DNA from: Halosaccharopolyspora lacisalsi | Lineage (GTDB): Bacteria > Actinomycetota > Actinomycetes > Mycobacteriales > Pseudonocardiaceae | Reading direction: 5' to 3' | Length of the DNA stretch: 64,000 bases | Assembly (NCBI RefSeq): GCF_014137975.1 | Contig: NZ_JACGWZ010000002.1 | Coordinates: 124,001 to 188,000 of the forward strand | Shown: positions 54,142-62,784 of the stretch, piece after piece | Layout of the letters: each line of letters starts with the position of its first letter | How positions within the stretch are numbered: position 1 is the first letter of the stretch | Notes under the pieces: model-generated | What the model was told of the DNA's origin: nothing | Databases searched by the model: none | Seen by the model: only the letters and a program-made list of their open reading frames with translations | Position numbers and translations under genes: made by a program

Positions 54142-54816
54142 GTGGTGCAGGACACCGACGGCACCACGGCAGGATCCCACTCCGGGGGCGCGGGGGAACG
54201 TGCCCCGGGGTTCGAGCGGATCAAGGAAGCCGCGGTGGGTGTCTGGGACGATCCGTGGTGGACCGTTCCGAACTTTCTCAGCGCCCTCCGGCTGGCGGGC
54301 GTCCCACTGTTCCTGTGGCTGCTGCTGGGGCCGCACCACGACCTGCTGGCGTTGCTGATGCTGGTGGTCAGTGGCGCCACCGATTGGTTGGACGGCAAGC
54401 TGGCCCGCTGGTTGAACCAGTACAGCCGCATCGGGCAACTGCTGGATCCCGCGGCCGACCGGCTCTACATCATCGCGACCCTGGTCGCGTTCGTGATGCG
54501 TGATGTCGTCCCGTGGTGGGCCGCGTTGTTGCTGATAGCTCGCGACCTCGTGCTCACCCTGTGTCTGCCCGTGCTGCGTTACTACGGATACGAGCCACCC
54601 GACGTGCACTACCTGGGCAAAGCGGCGACTTTCTGCCTCATGTACGCCTTCCCCCTGCTGCTGCTCCTCCAGGGGGACTTCTCCTTCGACGCGGTCGTGC
54701 GACCCTTCGCCTACGCCTTCACGTGCTGGGGCGGAGCCCTGTACCTGTGGGCCGGGGTGCTCTACCTGGTCCAGGTCTTCTCGGCCGTGCGGGCGGCCCA
54801 CGCCACCCGTGGTTGA
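54142..54816 (+). CDS. pgsA: CDP-alcohol phosphatidyltransferase
   Basis: 224 residues, about six membrane segments. The full signature D-x2-D-G-x2-A-R-x8-G-x3-D-x3-D occurs as D81, D84, G85, A88, R89, G98, D102 and D106 (GATDWLDGKLARWLNQYSRI, then GQLLDPAADR). It transfers a phosphatidyl group from CDP-diacylglycerol to an alcohol, perhaps glycerol-phosphate. Position upstream of gcvH resembles pgsA2 of M. tuberculosis. GTG 54142 follows GGGGAGGGG. Substrate alcohol not proven. Confidence 0.85.
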   Translation: MVQDTDGTTAGSHSGGAGERAPGFERIKEAAVGVWDDPWWTVPNFLSALRLAGVPLFLWLLLGPHHDLLALLMLVVSGATDWLDGKLARWLNQYSRIGQLLDPAADRLYIIATLVAFVMRDVVPWWAALLLIARDLVLTLCLPVLRYYGYEPPDVHYLGKAATFCLMYAFPLLLLLQGDFSFDAVVRPFAYAFTCWGGALYLWAGVLYLVQVFSAVRAAHATRG

Positions 54817-54917
54817 GCGTCGCCACGTCTTGCGGGCCCTGCCACCGGCCCAATACGCTCGTCGAGCCCACGCGATCACAGCGGCGGGAAGAGCAGTCTG
54901 GCTAGGAAGGCGGGAAG

Positions 54918-55301
54918 GTGGCTCCGGAAGGAACCAGGTACACCCGAGAGCACGAGTGGGTCTCGCCCACCGGCCGGGACACGGTGCGCATCGGCATCAC
55001 CGACTACGCGCAGCAGCAGCTGGGCGACGTGGTCTTCGTGGACCTTCCCCAGGTGGGGGAGCGACTCACCGAATCCGCGACGATCGGTGAAGTCGAGTCG
55101 ACCAAGAGCGTCTCCGACCTGTACGCGCCCGTGGCGGGTGAGGTCGTGGCCCGCAACGAGCTGCTCGACGACCGCCCCGAACTCGTCAACACGCAGCCCT
55201 ACGGCGACGGGTGGATGGTCGAGTTGCGCCTGGACGATTCCGGTGCGCTCGAGAACCTGCTCGACGAGGCGGCTTATCGCACGGTGCTCGAGCAAGGATG
55301 A
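54918..55301 (+). CDS. gcvH: Glycine cleavage system H protein
   Basis: 127 residues. The lipoyl-lysine is K63 in GEVESTKSVSDLYAPVAGEV. EHEWVSPTG and VRIGITDYAQQQLGDVVFVDLPQVG are typical of the family. The lipoyl arm shuttles the aminomethyl group between the P, T and L proteins of glycine cleavage. GTG 54918 follows GAAGGCGGGAAG. The P protein is encoded 2.5 kb downstream; gcvT and lpd are not in the window. Confidence 0.96.
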   Translation: MAPEGTRYTREHEWVSPTGRDTVRIGITDYAQQQLGDVVFVDLPQVGERLTESATIGEVESTKSVSDLYAPVAGEVVARNELLDDRPELVNTQPYGDGWMVELRLDDSGALENLLDEAAYRTVLEQG

Positions 55302-55419
55302 CGCGGTGGTCGCGCCGAAAACGGCGGAGTCGATGTTGGGAGTCGCGCGCGGAGCGTCGTCGGCGACGCGGTACGTTGGGTAACACTGGCACGACCCATC
55401 CGCTTAGAGGAGAGCTCAG

Positions 55420-55884
55420 GTGAGCACGAACGACGGGCCCGGCGACGTACCGCCGGAGCAGTCATCGGAGACCACCTCGGTCTTCAGGCCCTTCCTCTCG
55501 GAGCAGGAGAGCACCGAGAGCGCGCCCTCGGAGTCTGCCGCGTCCGGGGTCGATTCGCTGCCCGCCGGGTCCGCCCTGCTGGTGGTCAAGCGTGGTCCGA
55601 ACGCGGGTTCGCGCTTCCTGCTCGACCGGGAGACCACCAGTTCCGGACGTCATCCGGACAGCGACATCTTCCTGGACGACGTCACGGTCTCCCGCAGGCA
55701 CGCCGAGTTCCGGCGCGAGGGCAATGACTACGTGGTCGTCGACGTCGGCAGCCTCAACGGCACCTACGTCAACAGGGAGCCGGTGGACACATCGGTGCTG
55801 GCCAACGGTGACGAGGTGCAGATCGGCAAGTTCCGCCTGGTGTTCCTGACCGGGCCCGCTGACGGAGGACAGGGCGCCTCGTAG
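55420..55884 (+). CDS. garA: FHA-domain regulator GarA
   Basis: 154 residues. Near the N-terminus is the phosphorylation motif ETTSVF (17-22) with two threonines, as in mycobacterial GarA (OdhI in corynebacteria). The FHA domain (about 55-145) has R77, S91, H94 and N113 in SGRHPDSD, VSRRHAEF and SLNGTY. Known family members are phosphorylated by Ser/Thr kinases PknB/PknG and inhibit 2-oxoglutarate dehydrogenase and glutamate dehydrogenase when unphosphorylated. The same gene order next to gcvH is known in mycobacteria. Kinases are not in this window. Confidence 0.95.
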   Translation: MSTNDGPGDVPPEQSSETTSVFRPFLSEQESTESAPSESAASGVDSLPAGSALLVVKRGPNAGSRFLLDRETTSSGRHPDSDIFLDDVTVSRRHAEFRREGNDYVVVDVGSLNGTYVNREPVDTSVLANGDEVQIGKFRLVFLTGPADGGQGAS

Positions 55885-56205
55885 CGCCGGACCGGAAGGC
55901 GACGGCGCAGGGGCGGTGCCAGGTACCGCCCCGGCGAACTGGACTTGGTCCGGATACGGCGATGAGCGCGGTGTGGTCCGGCCCACCGCGCCCGCCAACG
56001 TGCGATTGGAAATCCGCTGTCGGGTACCCGGTGTATTGTGCGGGTGCTGTTGGCAGGAAGCAGCGGTCCACGGAGTGGGAATGGTGCGGTTGGCGGTGGC
56101 CGAGACAGGGCATCTTCGCCGTATCGCAGGTAGCGTCGAAGGCGTCGGTGCGCGATCCTCGGAGAAGAGGTCACGCTTCGACGCGCTGGAGGAGGCGATT
56201 GGACG
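55885..56205. other. Intergenic region where mycobacteria carry the FtsR-type MerR gene
   Basis: 321 bases without a supported gene. In M. tuberculosis a MerR-type gene (Rv1828, FtsR) lies between garA and the DUF151 gene. No MerR helix-turn-helix occurs in any frame here. Composition drops near 56020-56060 (GTGTATTGTGCGGG), a likely promoter for the next gene. Confidence 0.55.
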
Positions 56206-56682
56206 ATGAGCAGTGAGATGCGCGTCGTCGGCGTGCGAGTGGAACTACCAGCCAACCAGCCGATCCTGCTGCTACGTGAAACCGAGGGCGAGCGGTACTT
56301 GCCGATCTGGATCGGCTCGGTGGAGGCTACGGCCATCGCGCTCGAACAGCAGGGTGTACGTCCGGCCAGGCCGCTGACACACGACTTGCTCAAGGACGTG
56401 ATCGGGTCCCTCGGACGGGATCTGGAGCAGGTCCGTGTCATCGACCTCCAAGAGGGCACGTTCTTCGCCGAACTCGTCTTCGACGGGGACGTGCGGGTCT
56501 CGGCCCGTCCGAGCGATTCGGTGGCCCTCGCGTTGCGAGTGGGCGTGCCGATCCACGCCGACGAAGCCGTGCTCGACGAGGCGGGCCTGCTGATTCCCGA
56601 CGAGCAGGAGGACGAGGTCGAGAAGTTCAAGGAATTCCTGGACTCGGTCTCGCCGGAGGACTTTCGCGGGGCCGATACGTGA
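56206..56682 (+). CDS. Bifunctional nuclease family (DUF151) protein
   Basis: 158 residues matching the DUF151 family: MRVVGVRVELPANQPILLLR, YLPIWIGSVEATAIALEQQG, RPLTHDLLKDVIGSLGRDLE, and RPSDSVALALRVGVPIHADE. Family members bind or cleave nucleic acids in plants; the bacterial role (Rv1829 in M. tuberculosis) is unclear. The C-terminus is acidic. ATG 56206 follows GGAGGCGATTGGACG. The downstream MerR gene begins 231 bases later. Confidence 0.85.
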   Translation: MSSEMRVVGVRVELPANQPILLLRETEGERYLPIWIGSVEATAIALEQQGVRPARPLTHDLLKDVIGSLGRDLEQVRVIDLQEGTFFAELVFDGDVRVSARPSDSVALALRVGVPIHADEAVLDEAGLLIPDEQEDEVEKFKEFLDSVSPEDFRGADT

Positions 56683-56913
56683 CGACGTCGTCGCGCCGGG
56701 ACGGTCCTCCGGCCGGGCGTCGGCGGCGTGCCGGAATGCGGCCGGCGCCCGGCCGCGTGTCACGTTGACCGTCCGCACGGCCGGATCTACCGTGGACACA
56801 TCCTCACCGAGGGTGGGCCCGCAGTGGACGGCCCCGAATCCGACATCGGCGACCTTCGGCGTGAAAGCTCGGGTCGCAGGCGGCCTGCGGCATGTCGGGG
56901 GAGGGAGGTAGGC

Positions 56914-57468
56914 GTGGTCGAACAAGCACCCGATGCCGAGCAGGGGGAGCTGTTCGCCGACTCCTCGTTGCCGGACGCGCTGGTCGGTTATCGTGGTTCC
57001 GCCGCCTGTCAGATAGCGGGTATCACCTACCGCCAGCTCGACTACTGGGCGCGTACCTGCCTGGTCGGGCCCTCGATCCGACTCGCGGAGGGGTCGGGAT
57101 CGCAGCGCCTGTACTCGTTCAAGGACCTCCTGGTGCTCAAGGTCGTCAAGCGGCTGCTGGACACCGGAGTCTCGTTGCACAACATCCGGGCGGCAGTGGA
57201 GCACCTCCGCCACCGGGGCGTGCGGGATCTGGCCGGCATCACCCTGTTCAGCGACGGAACGACGGTCTACGAGTGCACTTCCGCCGAGGAAGTGGTCGAT
57301 CTGCTGCAAGGGGGGCAGGGAGTGTTCGGGATCGCGGTCAGCGGTGCGATGCGCGAGATCAGCGGCACGATCCGCGACTTTCCCGCCGAGCGCGCCGACG
57401 GTGCCGAACAATCCGTCCATGTCCACGACGAGTTGTCCCGACGGCGTCAGGACCGTCACATCGGCTGA
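56914..57468 (+). CDS. MerR-family transcriptional regulator
   Basis: About 184 residues from GTG 56914; the frame is open upstream, but GGGAGG precedes this start. The MerR helix-turn-helix and wing: GYRGSAACQIAGITYRQLDY, WARTCLVGPSIR, then GSQRLYSFKDLLVLKVVKRL and LLDTGVSLHNIRAAVEHL. The C-terminal domain (about 95-165) probably senses a signal. Homologue of the Rv1830-type regulator that lies at the same place in mycobacteria. It sits just before the glycine riboswitch and gcvP. Confidence 0.85.
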   Translation: MVEQAPDAEQGELFADSSLPDALVGYRGSAACQIAGITYRQLDYWARTCLVGPSIRLAEGSGSQRLYSFKDLLVLKVVKRLLDTGVSLHNIRAAVEHLRHRGVRDLAGITLFSDGTTVYECTSAEEVVDLLQGGQGVFGIAVSGAMREISGTIRDFPAERADGAEQSVHVHDELSRRRQDRHIG

Positions 57469-57503
57469 CGTATCGGGTAGGCTGCACACCAGTCGCAGAC
57501 CCC

Positions 57504-57715
57504 GTGCGGGAGAGTTCGCTTCCGGTCCGGAACCGGAGGCGGCGCCGAAGGAGCAACTACTCCCCGACAACCTCTCAGGCCTCTTGGACCGCGCGGGCGA
57601 GATACCTCTGGAAAGAGGGTTCGACGCAAGGAGGCGCGGACCCCGCCGACGGTGCAAGTCCGGCTCGCCGCCGGGCGAAGCTCTCAGGCGTCCGCTTCGC
57701 GGACATTGACAGAGG
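57504..57715 (+). promoter_or_regulatory. Tandem glycine riboswitch upstream of gcvP
   Basis: Two glycine aptamers in tandem. Aptamer 1 (57504-57594) has P1 GTGCGG with CCGCGC, the conserved GCCGAAGGAGCAA (57544-57556) and CTCTCAGGC (57572-57580). Aptamer 2 (57605-57715) has P1 CCTCTG with CAGAGG, GCCGACGGTGCAAG (57645-57658) and CTCTCAGGC (57681-57689). Glycine binding normally turns on glycine cleavage genes. An 11-bp hairpin with one G-U pair (57721-57745) follows as the likely expression platform. Confidence 0.93.
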
Positions 57716-57783
57716 GGGAGGGCAGTACTCGCCGCGAGTGCTGCCGCCCCTGGCTGTAATGCCGCGATGAGCGAGGTTTGGCG

Positions 57784-60690
57784 ATGACCGATGTGACCAA
57801 CGACCGTATCCCCCTGGCCGCGCTGGAGCACGGCACTCCGTTCGCCCAGCGCCACGTCGGGCCGATGCCCGCGGAGCTGGCCCACATGCTCGACGTGATC
57901 GGGGTCGGTTCGCTGGAGGAACTGGGCGAGCAGGCCGTCCCCGCCGGTATCCGCGAGCGGGACCTGAATCTGGCGCTCCCGGAGCCGGCGACCGAGGCCG
58001 AGTCGCTCGACGAACTGCGCGGACTGGCCGAGCGGTGCCACCCGCACGCCGAGATGATCGGCCTGGGCTACTACCCCACGATCACCCCGCCGGTGATCCG
58101 GCGCAACGTGATCGAGAATCCCGCCTGGTACACCGCCTACACCCCCTACCAGCCGGAGATCTCGCAGGGCAGGCTGGAGGCCCTGCTGAACTTCCAGACG
58201 ATGGTGGCCGATCTCACCGGTGTTCCGGTGTCGAACTCCTCGATGCTCGACGAGTCCACGGCCGCGTCCGAGGGCATGACCCTGGTGCGGCGTGCCGGGC
58301 GAGCTGCCTCGTCCCGTTTCGTCGTCGACGCCGACACACTGCCACAGACGCTTTCCGTGCTGCGCACGCGGGCCGAGCCGCTGGGCATCGAAGTGGTCGT
58401 GGCGGACCTGTCCGAGGGCGTGGCCGGGCTGCCGGAGGGTGACTTCTTCGGTGCGCTGCTAGCCTACCCGGGTGCCTCGGGCGCCCTGCGCGACCACGAG
58501 GAGTTGATCTCCGAGATCCACCGCAGGGGCGGTATGGCCATCGTCTCCTCCGACCTGCTCGCGCTGACCCTGGTGCGCTCGCCCGGCGAGATCGGTGCCG
58601 ACGTGGTGGTCGGTAACACCCAGCGCTTCGGAGTGCCGATGGGCTTCGGGGGCCCGCACGCCGGCTACATGGCGGTGCGCAAGGGACTGGAACGCCAGTT
58701 GCCCGGCCGGCTGGTCGGGGTCAGCGTCGACGCCGACGGCAACCAGGCCTACCGGCTCGCGCTGCAAACCCGGGAACAGCACATTCGTCGGGAGAAGGCC
58801 ACCAGCAACATCTGCACGGCCCAGGTCCTGCTGGCCGTGGTGGCTTCCATGTACGCCGTCTACCACGGCCCCGAAGGACTGCGGGCGATCGCGACCCGGG
58901 CGCACCGCATGGCCACCGTGCTGGCGACGCGGTTGCGCGAGGGTGGCGTTGAAGTCGTGCACTCCGATTTCTTCGACACCGTGCTCACCAGGGTGCCGGG
59001 GCGTGCCGACGAGGTGGTCGCCGCGGCCAGGGACGCGGGCATCAACCTCCGTCGCGTCGACGCCGACCACGTGGGCGTGAGCTGCGACGAGACGACGACC
59101 CGCGGACGGCTCACCGCGGTGTGGCAGGCGTTCGGGCTGGACCGCGGAGAGCTCACCGACATCGACGAGCTCGACGCGCGGGTCCCGGACGCGTTGCCCG
59201 GGGTGCTGCACCGCGAGTCGGAGTACCTGACCCACCCGGTGTTCCACCAGCACCGTTCGGAGACCTCGCTGCTGCGCTACCTGCGCCGCTTGTCGGACTC
59301 CGACGTGGCGCTGGACCGCAGCATGATCCCGCTCGGATCCTGCACGATGAAGCTCAACGCCACGGCGGAGATGGAGCCCATCACCTGGCCCGCCTTCGCC
59401 GAGCTGCACCCCTTCGCGCCCGCCGAGGACGCCGAGGGGCTGCTGCGCGTCGTCGAGGATCTGCAGACCTGGTTGTCGGAGATCACCGGTTACGACGCGG
59501 TGAGCCTGCAGCCCAACGCGGGCAGTCAGGGCGAGTTCGCCGGTCTGCTGGCCATCAGCGCCTACCACCACGACCGCGGTGAGTCCGAGCGAGACGTGTG
59601 CCTGATCCCGGCCAGCGCGCACGGGACGAACGCCGCCAGCGCCGTCATGGCCGGGATGCGGGTCATCGTCGTGCGGTGCGACGATTCCGGCAACATCGAG
59701 ATGGACCACCTGCGCGAGGTCGTTGACGCCCACCGGGACGACCTCGCGGCCATCATGGTCACCTACCCGTCCACGCACGGGGTCTACGAGGACACGGTCC
59801 AGGAGGTCTGTGGGCTGGTGCACGATGCGGGCGGGCAGGTCTACGTCGACGGCGCCAACCTCAACGCGCTGATCGGGCTGGCGCGGATGGGCAAGTTCGG
59901 TGCCGACGTCTCGCACCTGAACCTGCACAAGACGTTCTGCATCCCGCACGGTGGCGGTGGTCCCGGCGTGGGGCCGATCGGGGTCCGCGAGCACCTCTCG
60001 CAGTTCCTGCCGAACCACCCGTTGCAGCCGATGGCAGGCCCTGAGACGGGTGTGGGTCCGATCAGTGCCGCCCCGTGGGGCAGCGCCTCGATTCTGCCGA
60101 TCTCGTGGGCCTATGTGCGAATGATGGGTTCGGACGGGCTGCGCCGTGCCACGCTGACCGCCGTCGCGGCGGCGAACTACGTCGCTCGGCGTCTCGACGA
60201 CCACTTCCCGGTGCTCTACACCGGCGCGGGCGGGTTCGTGGCCCACGAGTGCATCCTCGACCTGCGCCAGATCACCAAGGACGCCGGCCTGTCCATCGAC
60301 GACGTCGCCAAGCGATTGGCCGACTACGGACTCCACGCGCCGACGATGTCGTTCCCGGTGGCGGGCACGCTGATGGTCGAGCCGACCGAGAGCGAGAACC
60401 TCGCCGAGCTGGACCGGTTCTGCGAGGCGATGATCGCGATCCGCGCCGAGATCGACAAGGTCGCCTCCGGGCAGTGGCCCGTCGACGACAACCCGTTGTG
60501 CCACGCTCCGCACACGGCCGTTTCCCTGGCGGGGGAGTGGGACCACGCCTACGATCGGCGGACCGCCGCCTACCCGATGATGGGCGCCGGTACGGACAAG
60601 GTGTGGCCCACGGTGCGTCGTATCGACGGGGCCAAGGGCGACCGCAACCTGGTTTGCTCGTGCCCGCCGCTGTCGGCCTACGAAGGGTGA
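57784..60690 (+). CDS. gcvP: Glycine dehydrogenase (decarboxylating), P protein
   Basis: About 968 residues, a full-length single-chain P protein. N-terminal P1 half and C-terminal P2 half are fused. The PLP lysine is K716 in [19 protein letters not shown]. Other marks: [60 protein letters not shown], and [19 protein letters not shown]. It decarboxylates glycine and passes the aminomethyl group to lipoyl-GcvH. The in-frame TTG at 57778 is less likely than ATG 57784, which GCGAGG precedes by seven bases. The tandem glycine riboswitch controls it. Confidence 0.97.
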   Translation: MTDVTNDRIPLAALEHGTPFAQRHVGPMPAELAHMLDVIGVGSLEELGEQAVPAGIRERDLNLALPEPATEAESLDELRGLAERCHPHAEMIGLGYYPTITPPVIRRNVIENPAWYTAYTPYQPEISQGRLEALLNFQTMVADLTGVPVSNSSMLDESTAASEGMTLVRRAGRAASSRFVVDADTLPQTLSVLRTRAEPLGIEVVVADLSEGVAGLPEGDFFGALLAYPGASGALRDHEELISEIHRRGGMAIVSSDLLALTLVRSPGEIGADVVVGNTQRFGVPMGFGGPHAGYMAVRKGLERQLPGRLVGVSVDADGNQAYRLALQTREQHIRREKATSNICTAQVLLAVVASMYAVYHGPEGLRAIATRAHRMATVLATRLREGGVEVVHSDFFDTVLTRVPGRADEVVAAARDAGINLRRVDADHVGVSCDETTTRGRLTAVWQAFGLDRGELTDIDELDARVPDALPGVLHRESEYLTHPVFHQHRSETSLLRYLRRLSDSDVALDRSMIPLGSCTMKLNATAEMEPITWPAFAELHPFAPAEDAEGLLRVVEDLQTWLSEITGYDAVSLQPNAGSQGEFAGLLAISAYHHDRGESERDVCLIPASAHGTNAASAVMAGMRVIVVRCDDSGNIEMDHLREVVDAHRDDLAAIMVTYPSTHGVYEDTVQEVCGLVHDAGGQVYVDGANLNALIGLARMGKFGADVSHLNLHKTFCIPHGGGGPGVGPIGVREHLSQFLPNHPLQPMAGPETGVGPISAAPWGSASILPISWAYVRMMGSDGLRRATLTAVAAANYVARRLDDHFPVLYTGAGGFVAHECILDLRQITKDAGLSIDDVAKRLADYGLHAPTMSFPVAGTLMVEPTESENLAELDRFCEAMIAIRAEIDKVASGQWPVDDNPLCHAPHTAVSLAGEWDHAYDRRTAAYPMMGAGTDKVWPTVRRIDGAKGDRNLVCSCPPLSAYEG

Positions 60691-60764
60691 CCCGGAGTGC
60701 TCCCGATGAGGCCGTGCACTACCGTGGAAAACTTCACGTGACCGGCTCCGAGAGGAGTTGAACA

Positions 60765-61043
60765 ATGCTGACCATCAGCGAAAGCGCCGCCGAGGTCATC
60801 AAGGTGGTCTTGTCGGGTAGTGACTCCGCCGAGGAGGCCGGGCTTCGGATCGCCGGAGGCGAGGAAACACCCGAGGAGCTTCAGGCCTCGGTCGCCACCG
60901 GCCCAGAGGGCGGCGACCAGGTTATCGAACAGGAGGGCGTGCGCGTTTTCCTGGACGAGCGTGCCGCTTCTGCACTGGGTGACAAGACCCTGGACGCGGA
61001 GAAGGACGACAGCGGTGAGGTCGGCCTGACAGTTCGCGAGTGA
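60765..61043 (+). CDS. HesB/IscA-like protein lacking cysteines
   Basis: 92 residues with the A-type iron-sulfur carrier fold: MLTISESAAEVIKVVL, AGLRIAGGEETPEELQASV, and VFLDERAASALGDKTLD. Genuine IscA/ErpA proteins need three cysteines (C-x~60-CxC) to hold iron or a cluster. This one has none. It is strongly acidic. Such cysteine-free relatives exist in actinobacteria, role unknown. The ATG lies 74 bases after gcvP with GAGAGGAG upstream, so it may be co-transcribed. Confidence 0.8.
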   Translation: MLTISESAAEVIKVVLSGSDSAEEAGLRIAGGEETPEELQASVATGPEGGDQVIEQEGVRVFLDERAASALGDKTLDAEKDDSGEVGLTVRE

Positions 61044-61048
61044 ACGAC

Positions 61049-61090
61049 GAGACCCGCCGGGACGGCTTCGGCTCCCGGCGGGTCTCGTTT
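61049..61090. terminator. Terminator between the HesB-like and glycosylase genes
   Basis: A perfect 14-bp stem (61049-61062 with 61073-61086), loop 61063-61072 with CGGCTTCGGC, then GTTTCTC. It lies between convergent genes and closes the gcvP transcript. Confidence 0.88.
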
Positions 61091-61091
61091 C

Positions 61092-61982
61092 TCAGGCTCC
61101 GGTCGCTGCCGGGGCTGGTTCGGCCCAGTCGAGCAGGCCGCGACAGGTATCGATCAGTCGTCGACGCAGCGGTGCTGCTTCCTCGCTGAAGGCCCGCTGC
61201 TGCCGGACGTAGTCGGCTCGTCCTTCGGGCGTCTCGATGGGCACGGGCTCGTAACCGAGCTCCCGGAGATCGTAGGGGCTCGCCCTCATGTCGAGCTCGC
61301 GGATGCGGGCGGCCAGTTCGAAACAGTCGGCCACGAGCTCCGACGGGACGAACGGCTCCAACTTGTACGCCCACTTGTACATGTCCATGTTGTTGTGCAG
61401 ACAACCCGGCTGTTCCAGTCGTGTCTGGTCCTCGCGGCGGGGTTGCAGTTCGTTGCGAGGCCGGGCCGGTTCGCTGAAGAACCGGAAGGCGTCGTGATGG
61501 CTGCACTGGATCCGCATCGACTCGACGACCTCGTCTGTGCCCTGACCGCCCAAGCGCAGCGACCGGTCGGCGTGTCGCTTGTCGTCCTCACCGACGCGGT
61601 AGACCATCGCCCACTCGTGGAGACCGAAGCAGCCCAGCTGCGCCGAGCGCGACTCGACGGCCGTCAGCAGCGAGAGAACGAACTCCACGGTGCTCCGCCG
61701 GGTGGGAGTCAGCGCCGCCCGATCGAGCGCGACACCCTCCGAGGTCTCGACGTACCCGCGCCGGTCGAGGAACTCCTGGCCGTGGGCCAACGCCACGCCG
61801 TACCCCGGATGCCACCGCTCCAACCGAGCGGGTCTGTGCGAGTAGTAGGTGAACAGGAAGTCCATCACCGGGTGCTTCCGGCCGTGCTGCTGCCGCTGCC
61901 GGTGGGGCCCGGTGTACACCTTCACGCGCTGCTGATGCGCCTGTTGTCGCTCTCGCCATTCGTCTTCAGCGAGGACAGTCAC
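61092..61982 (-). CDS. Putative 3-methyladenine DNA glycosylase-like protein (actinobacterial family)
   Basis: 296 residues. The N-terminus TVLAEDEWRERQQAHQQRV and HPVMDFLFTYYSHRPARLER, then WHPGYG, resemble a family that actinobacterial genomes commonly label 3-methyladenine DNA glycosylase. That label is not backed by a recognisable helix-hairpin-helix motif in this sequence. Conserved blocks include GCFGLHEWAMVYR, HHDAFRFF and GCLHNNMDMYKWAYKL, suggesting a metal- or nucleotide-binding pocket with several histidines. GTG 61982 follows GAGAGGG. I treat the enzymatic activity as unproven. Confidence 0.6.
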   Translation of the reverse strand: MTVLAEDEWRERQQAHQQRVKVYTGPHRQRQQHGRKHPVMDFLFTYYSHRPARLERWHPGYGVALAHGQEFLDRRGYVETSEGVALDRAALTPTRRSTVEFVLSLLTAVESRSAQLGCFGLHEWAMVYRVGEDDKRHADRSLRLGGQGTDEVVESMRIQCSHHDAFRFFSEPARPRNELQPRREDQTRLEQPGCLHNNMDMYKWAYKLEPFVPSELVADCFELAARIRELDMRASPYDLRELGYEPVPIETPEGRADYVRQQRAFSEEAAPLRRRLIDTCRGLLDWAEPAPAATGA

Positions 61983-62002
61983 GTAATTTTCCCTCTCTTC
62001 AG

Positions 62003-62040
62003 GTCAGCACCGAGTCAGCACGGTCAATCCTAGTCAGCAC
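62003..62040 (-). promoter_or_regulatory. Triple direct repeat before the glycosylase-like gene
   Basis: GTCAGCAC occurs at 62003-62010, 62014-62021 and 62033-62040, spaced 11 and 19 bases. On the minus strand GTGCTGAC repeats with TTGACC between copies. Regularly spaced repeats just upstream of a start suggest an activator or repressor site. Confidence 0.4.
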
Positions 62041-62410
62041 CGACCGGTCGCAAAGCATCCCGCATCTCTGCTCGGGAGCATCCCCGGGCAGGCGCCCGCA
62101 GATGGCGACCGCGGCGCTGATGGACTTGATCTCGCGGAGCCGCAGGCCGGAGGCGAAACGGTGCAAGTGGTGGGTGCCCGGTGAGCAGGCACAAGGAAGC
62201 CCCTGCCGCTCTACCGGGGCACGACAGGGTCAAAGCTTTCAGCGGCTCCTCGGAGCCTTCGAAGACGTTCGGACCCTTCTCCGGCTCCCTCAGGGCCGCC
62301 GACGGGTTGTCGAGCGCACTCGCCGACTCGTGACACTGCCACTCGGGGAGGCTGTTGTTCTCCAGGTCCACCACGGCGTTCCCGAGAGCGGCCATAGCGA
62401 GCGGGACCAA
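62041..62410 (-). other. Possible small gene, coding signal fading toward its 3' end
   Basis: A minus-strand frame from TTG 62410 (ATG 62395 alternative) is preceded by GGAGAGG and AGGTGG. About the first 55 codons have strong third-position GC and a natural composition (MAALGNAVVDLENNSLPEWQ). From about 62240 onward the bias is lost, and the remainder, to a stop at 62030, looks non-coding. It may be a decayed or frameshifted gene. It follows the 27-codon frame at 62430-62513. No domain recognised. Confidence 0.3.
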
Positions 62411-62429
62411 CCACCTGCCTCTCCGCTGT

Positions 62430-62513
62430 TCACGACTGTTCCCCCTTCAGGGACGAGTGGCAGTCCGTGCACGTCGGTGTCGGCAGCCAGTCGATCTCGG
62501 ACGGTCCGGCCAT
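62430..62513 (-). CDS. Candidate 27-residue microprotein with a CxxC motif
   Basis: ATG 62513 follows GAAGAGG by six bases. The product MAGPSEIDWLPTPTCTDCHS ends SLKGEQS. Nearly every codon ends in G or C, as in real genes here. CTDC could bind a metal. The last third is rich in Thr, Cys and Ser, but no peptide-modifying enzyme is nearby. No homologue known to me. Confidence 0.35.
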   Translation of the reverse strand: MAGPSEIDWLPTPTCTDCHSSLKGEQS

Positions 62514-62691
62514 CGGCACCTCTTCGACCCCGCACACGGACGTTCCGAACTTACGGCCGTCCCCCTTCCGGCCGCCCTTGAACGCGTGCCGCGTCCCGTG
62601 CGGCCCCCTCTCGTCCCCGAGCACGGGGAGCCAGTAGTGGTACCGGCTCCCCGTGCGGTGTCCTGACTGCTTCCGTACCGCTCCTTGCTGG

Positions 62692-62784
62692 GCTAAATAG
62701 TGACAATTGAGACAAAACTAGGCTAAATCTGTATAACGAGCCAATAAGGGCGCGCACGCCGTTCGAGCGTTATACCGTCAAACC
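62692..62784 (+). promoter_or_regulatory. AT-rich promoter with inverted and direct repeats
   Basis: GGCTAAAT occurs twice (62692-62699 and 62721-62728). GTATAACG (62731-62738) and CGTTATAC (62768-62775) form a perfect 8-bp inverted repeat 29 bases apart. TATACC in the second arm can serve as -10, ten bases before the ATG, so the next gene may be leaderless and self-regulated. Confidence 0.5.

Noticed and set aside
62030-62784. An attachment site or excisionase-linked mobile element, suggested by the tiny MerR/excisionase-like protein
   Set aside because: No integrase, tRNA target, direct repeats of attachment-site type or composition shift. The adjacent genes are ordinary chromosomal ones.
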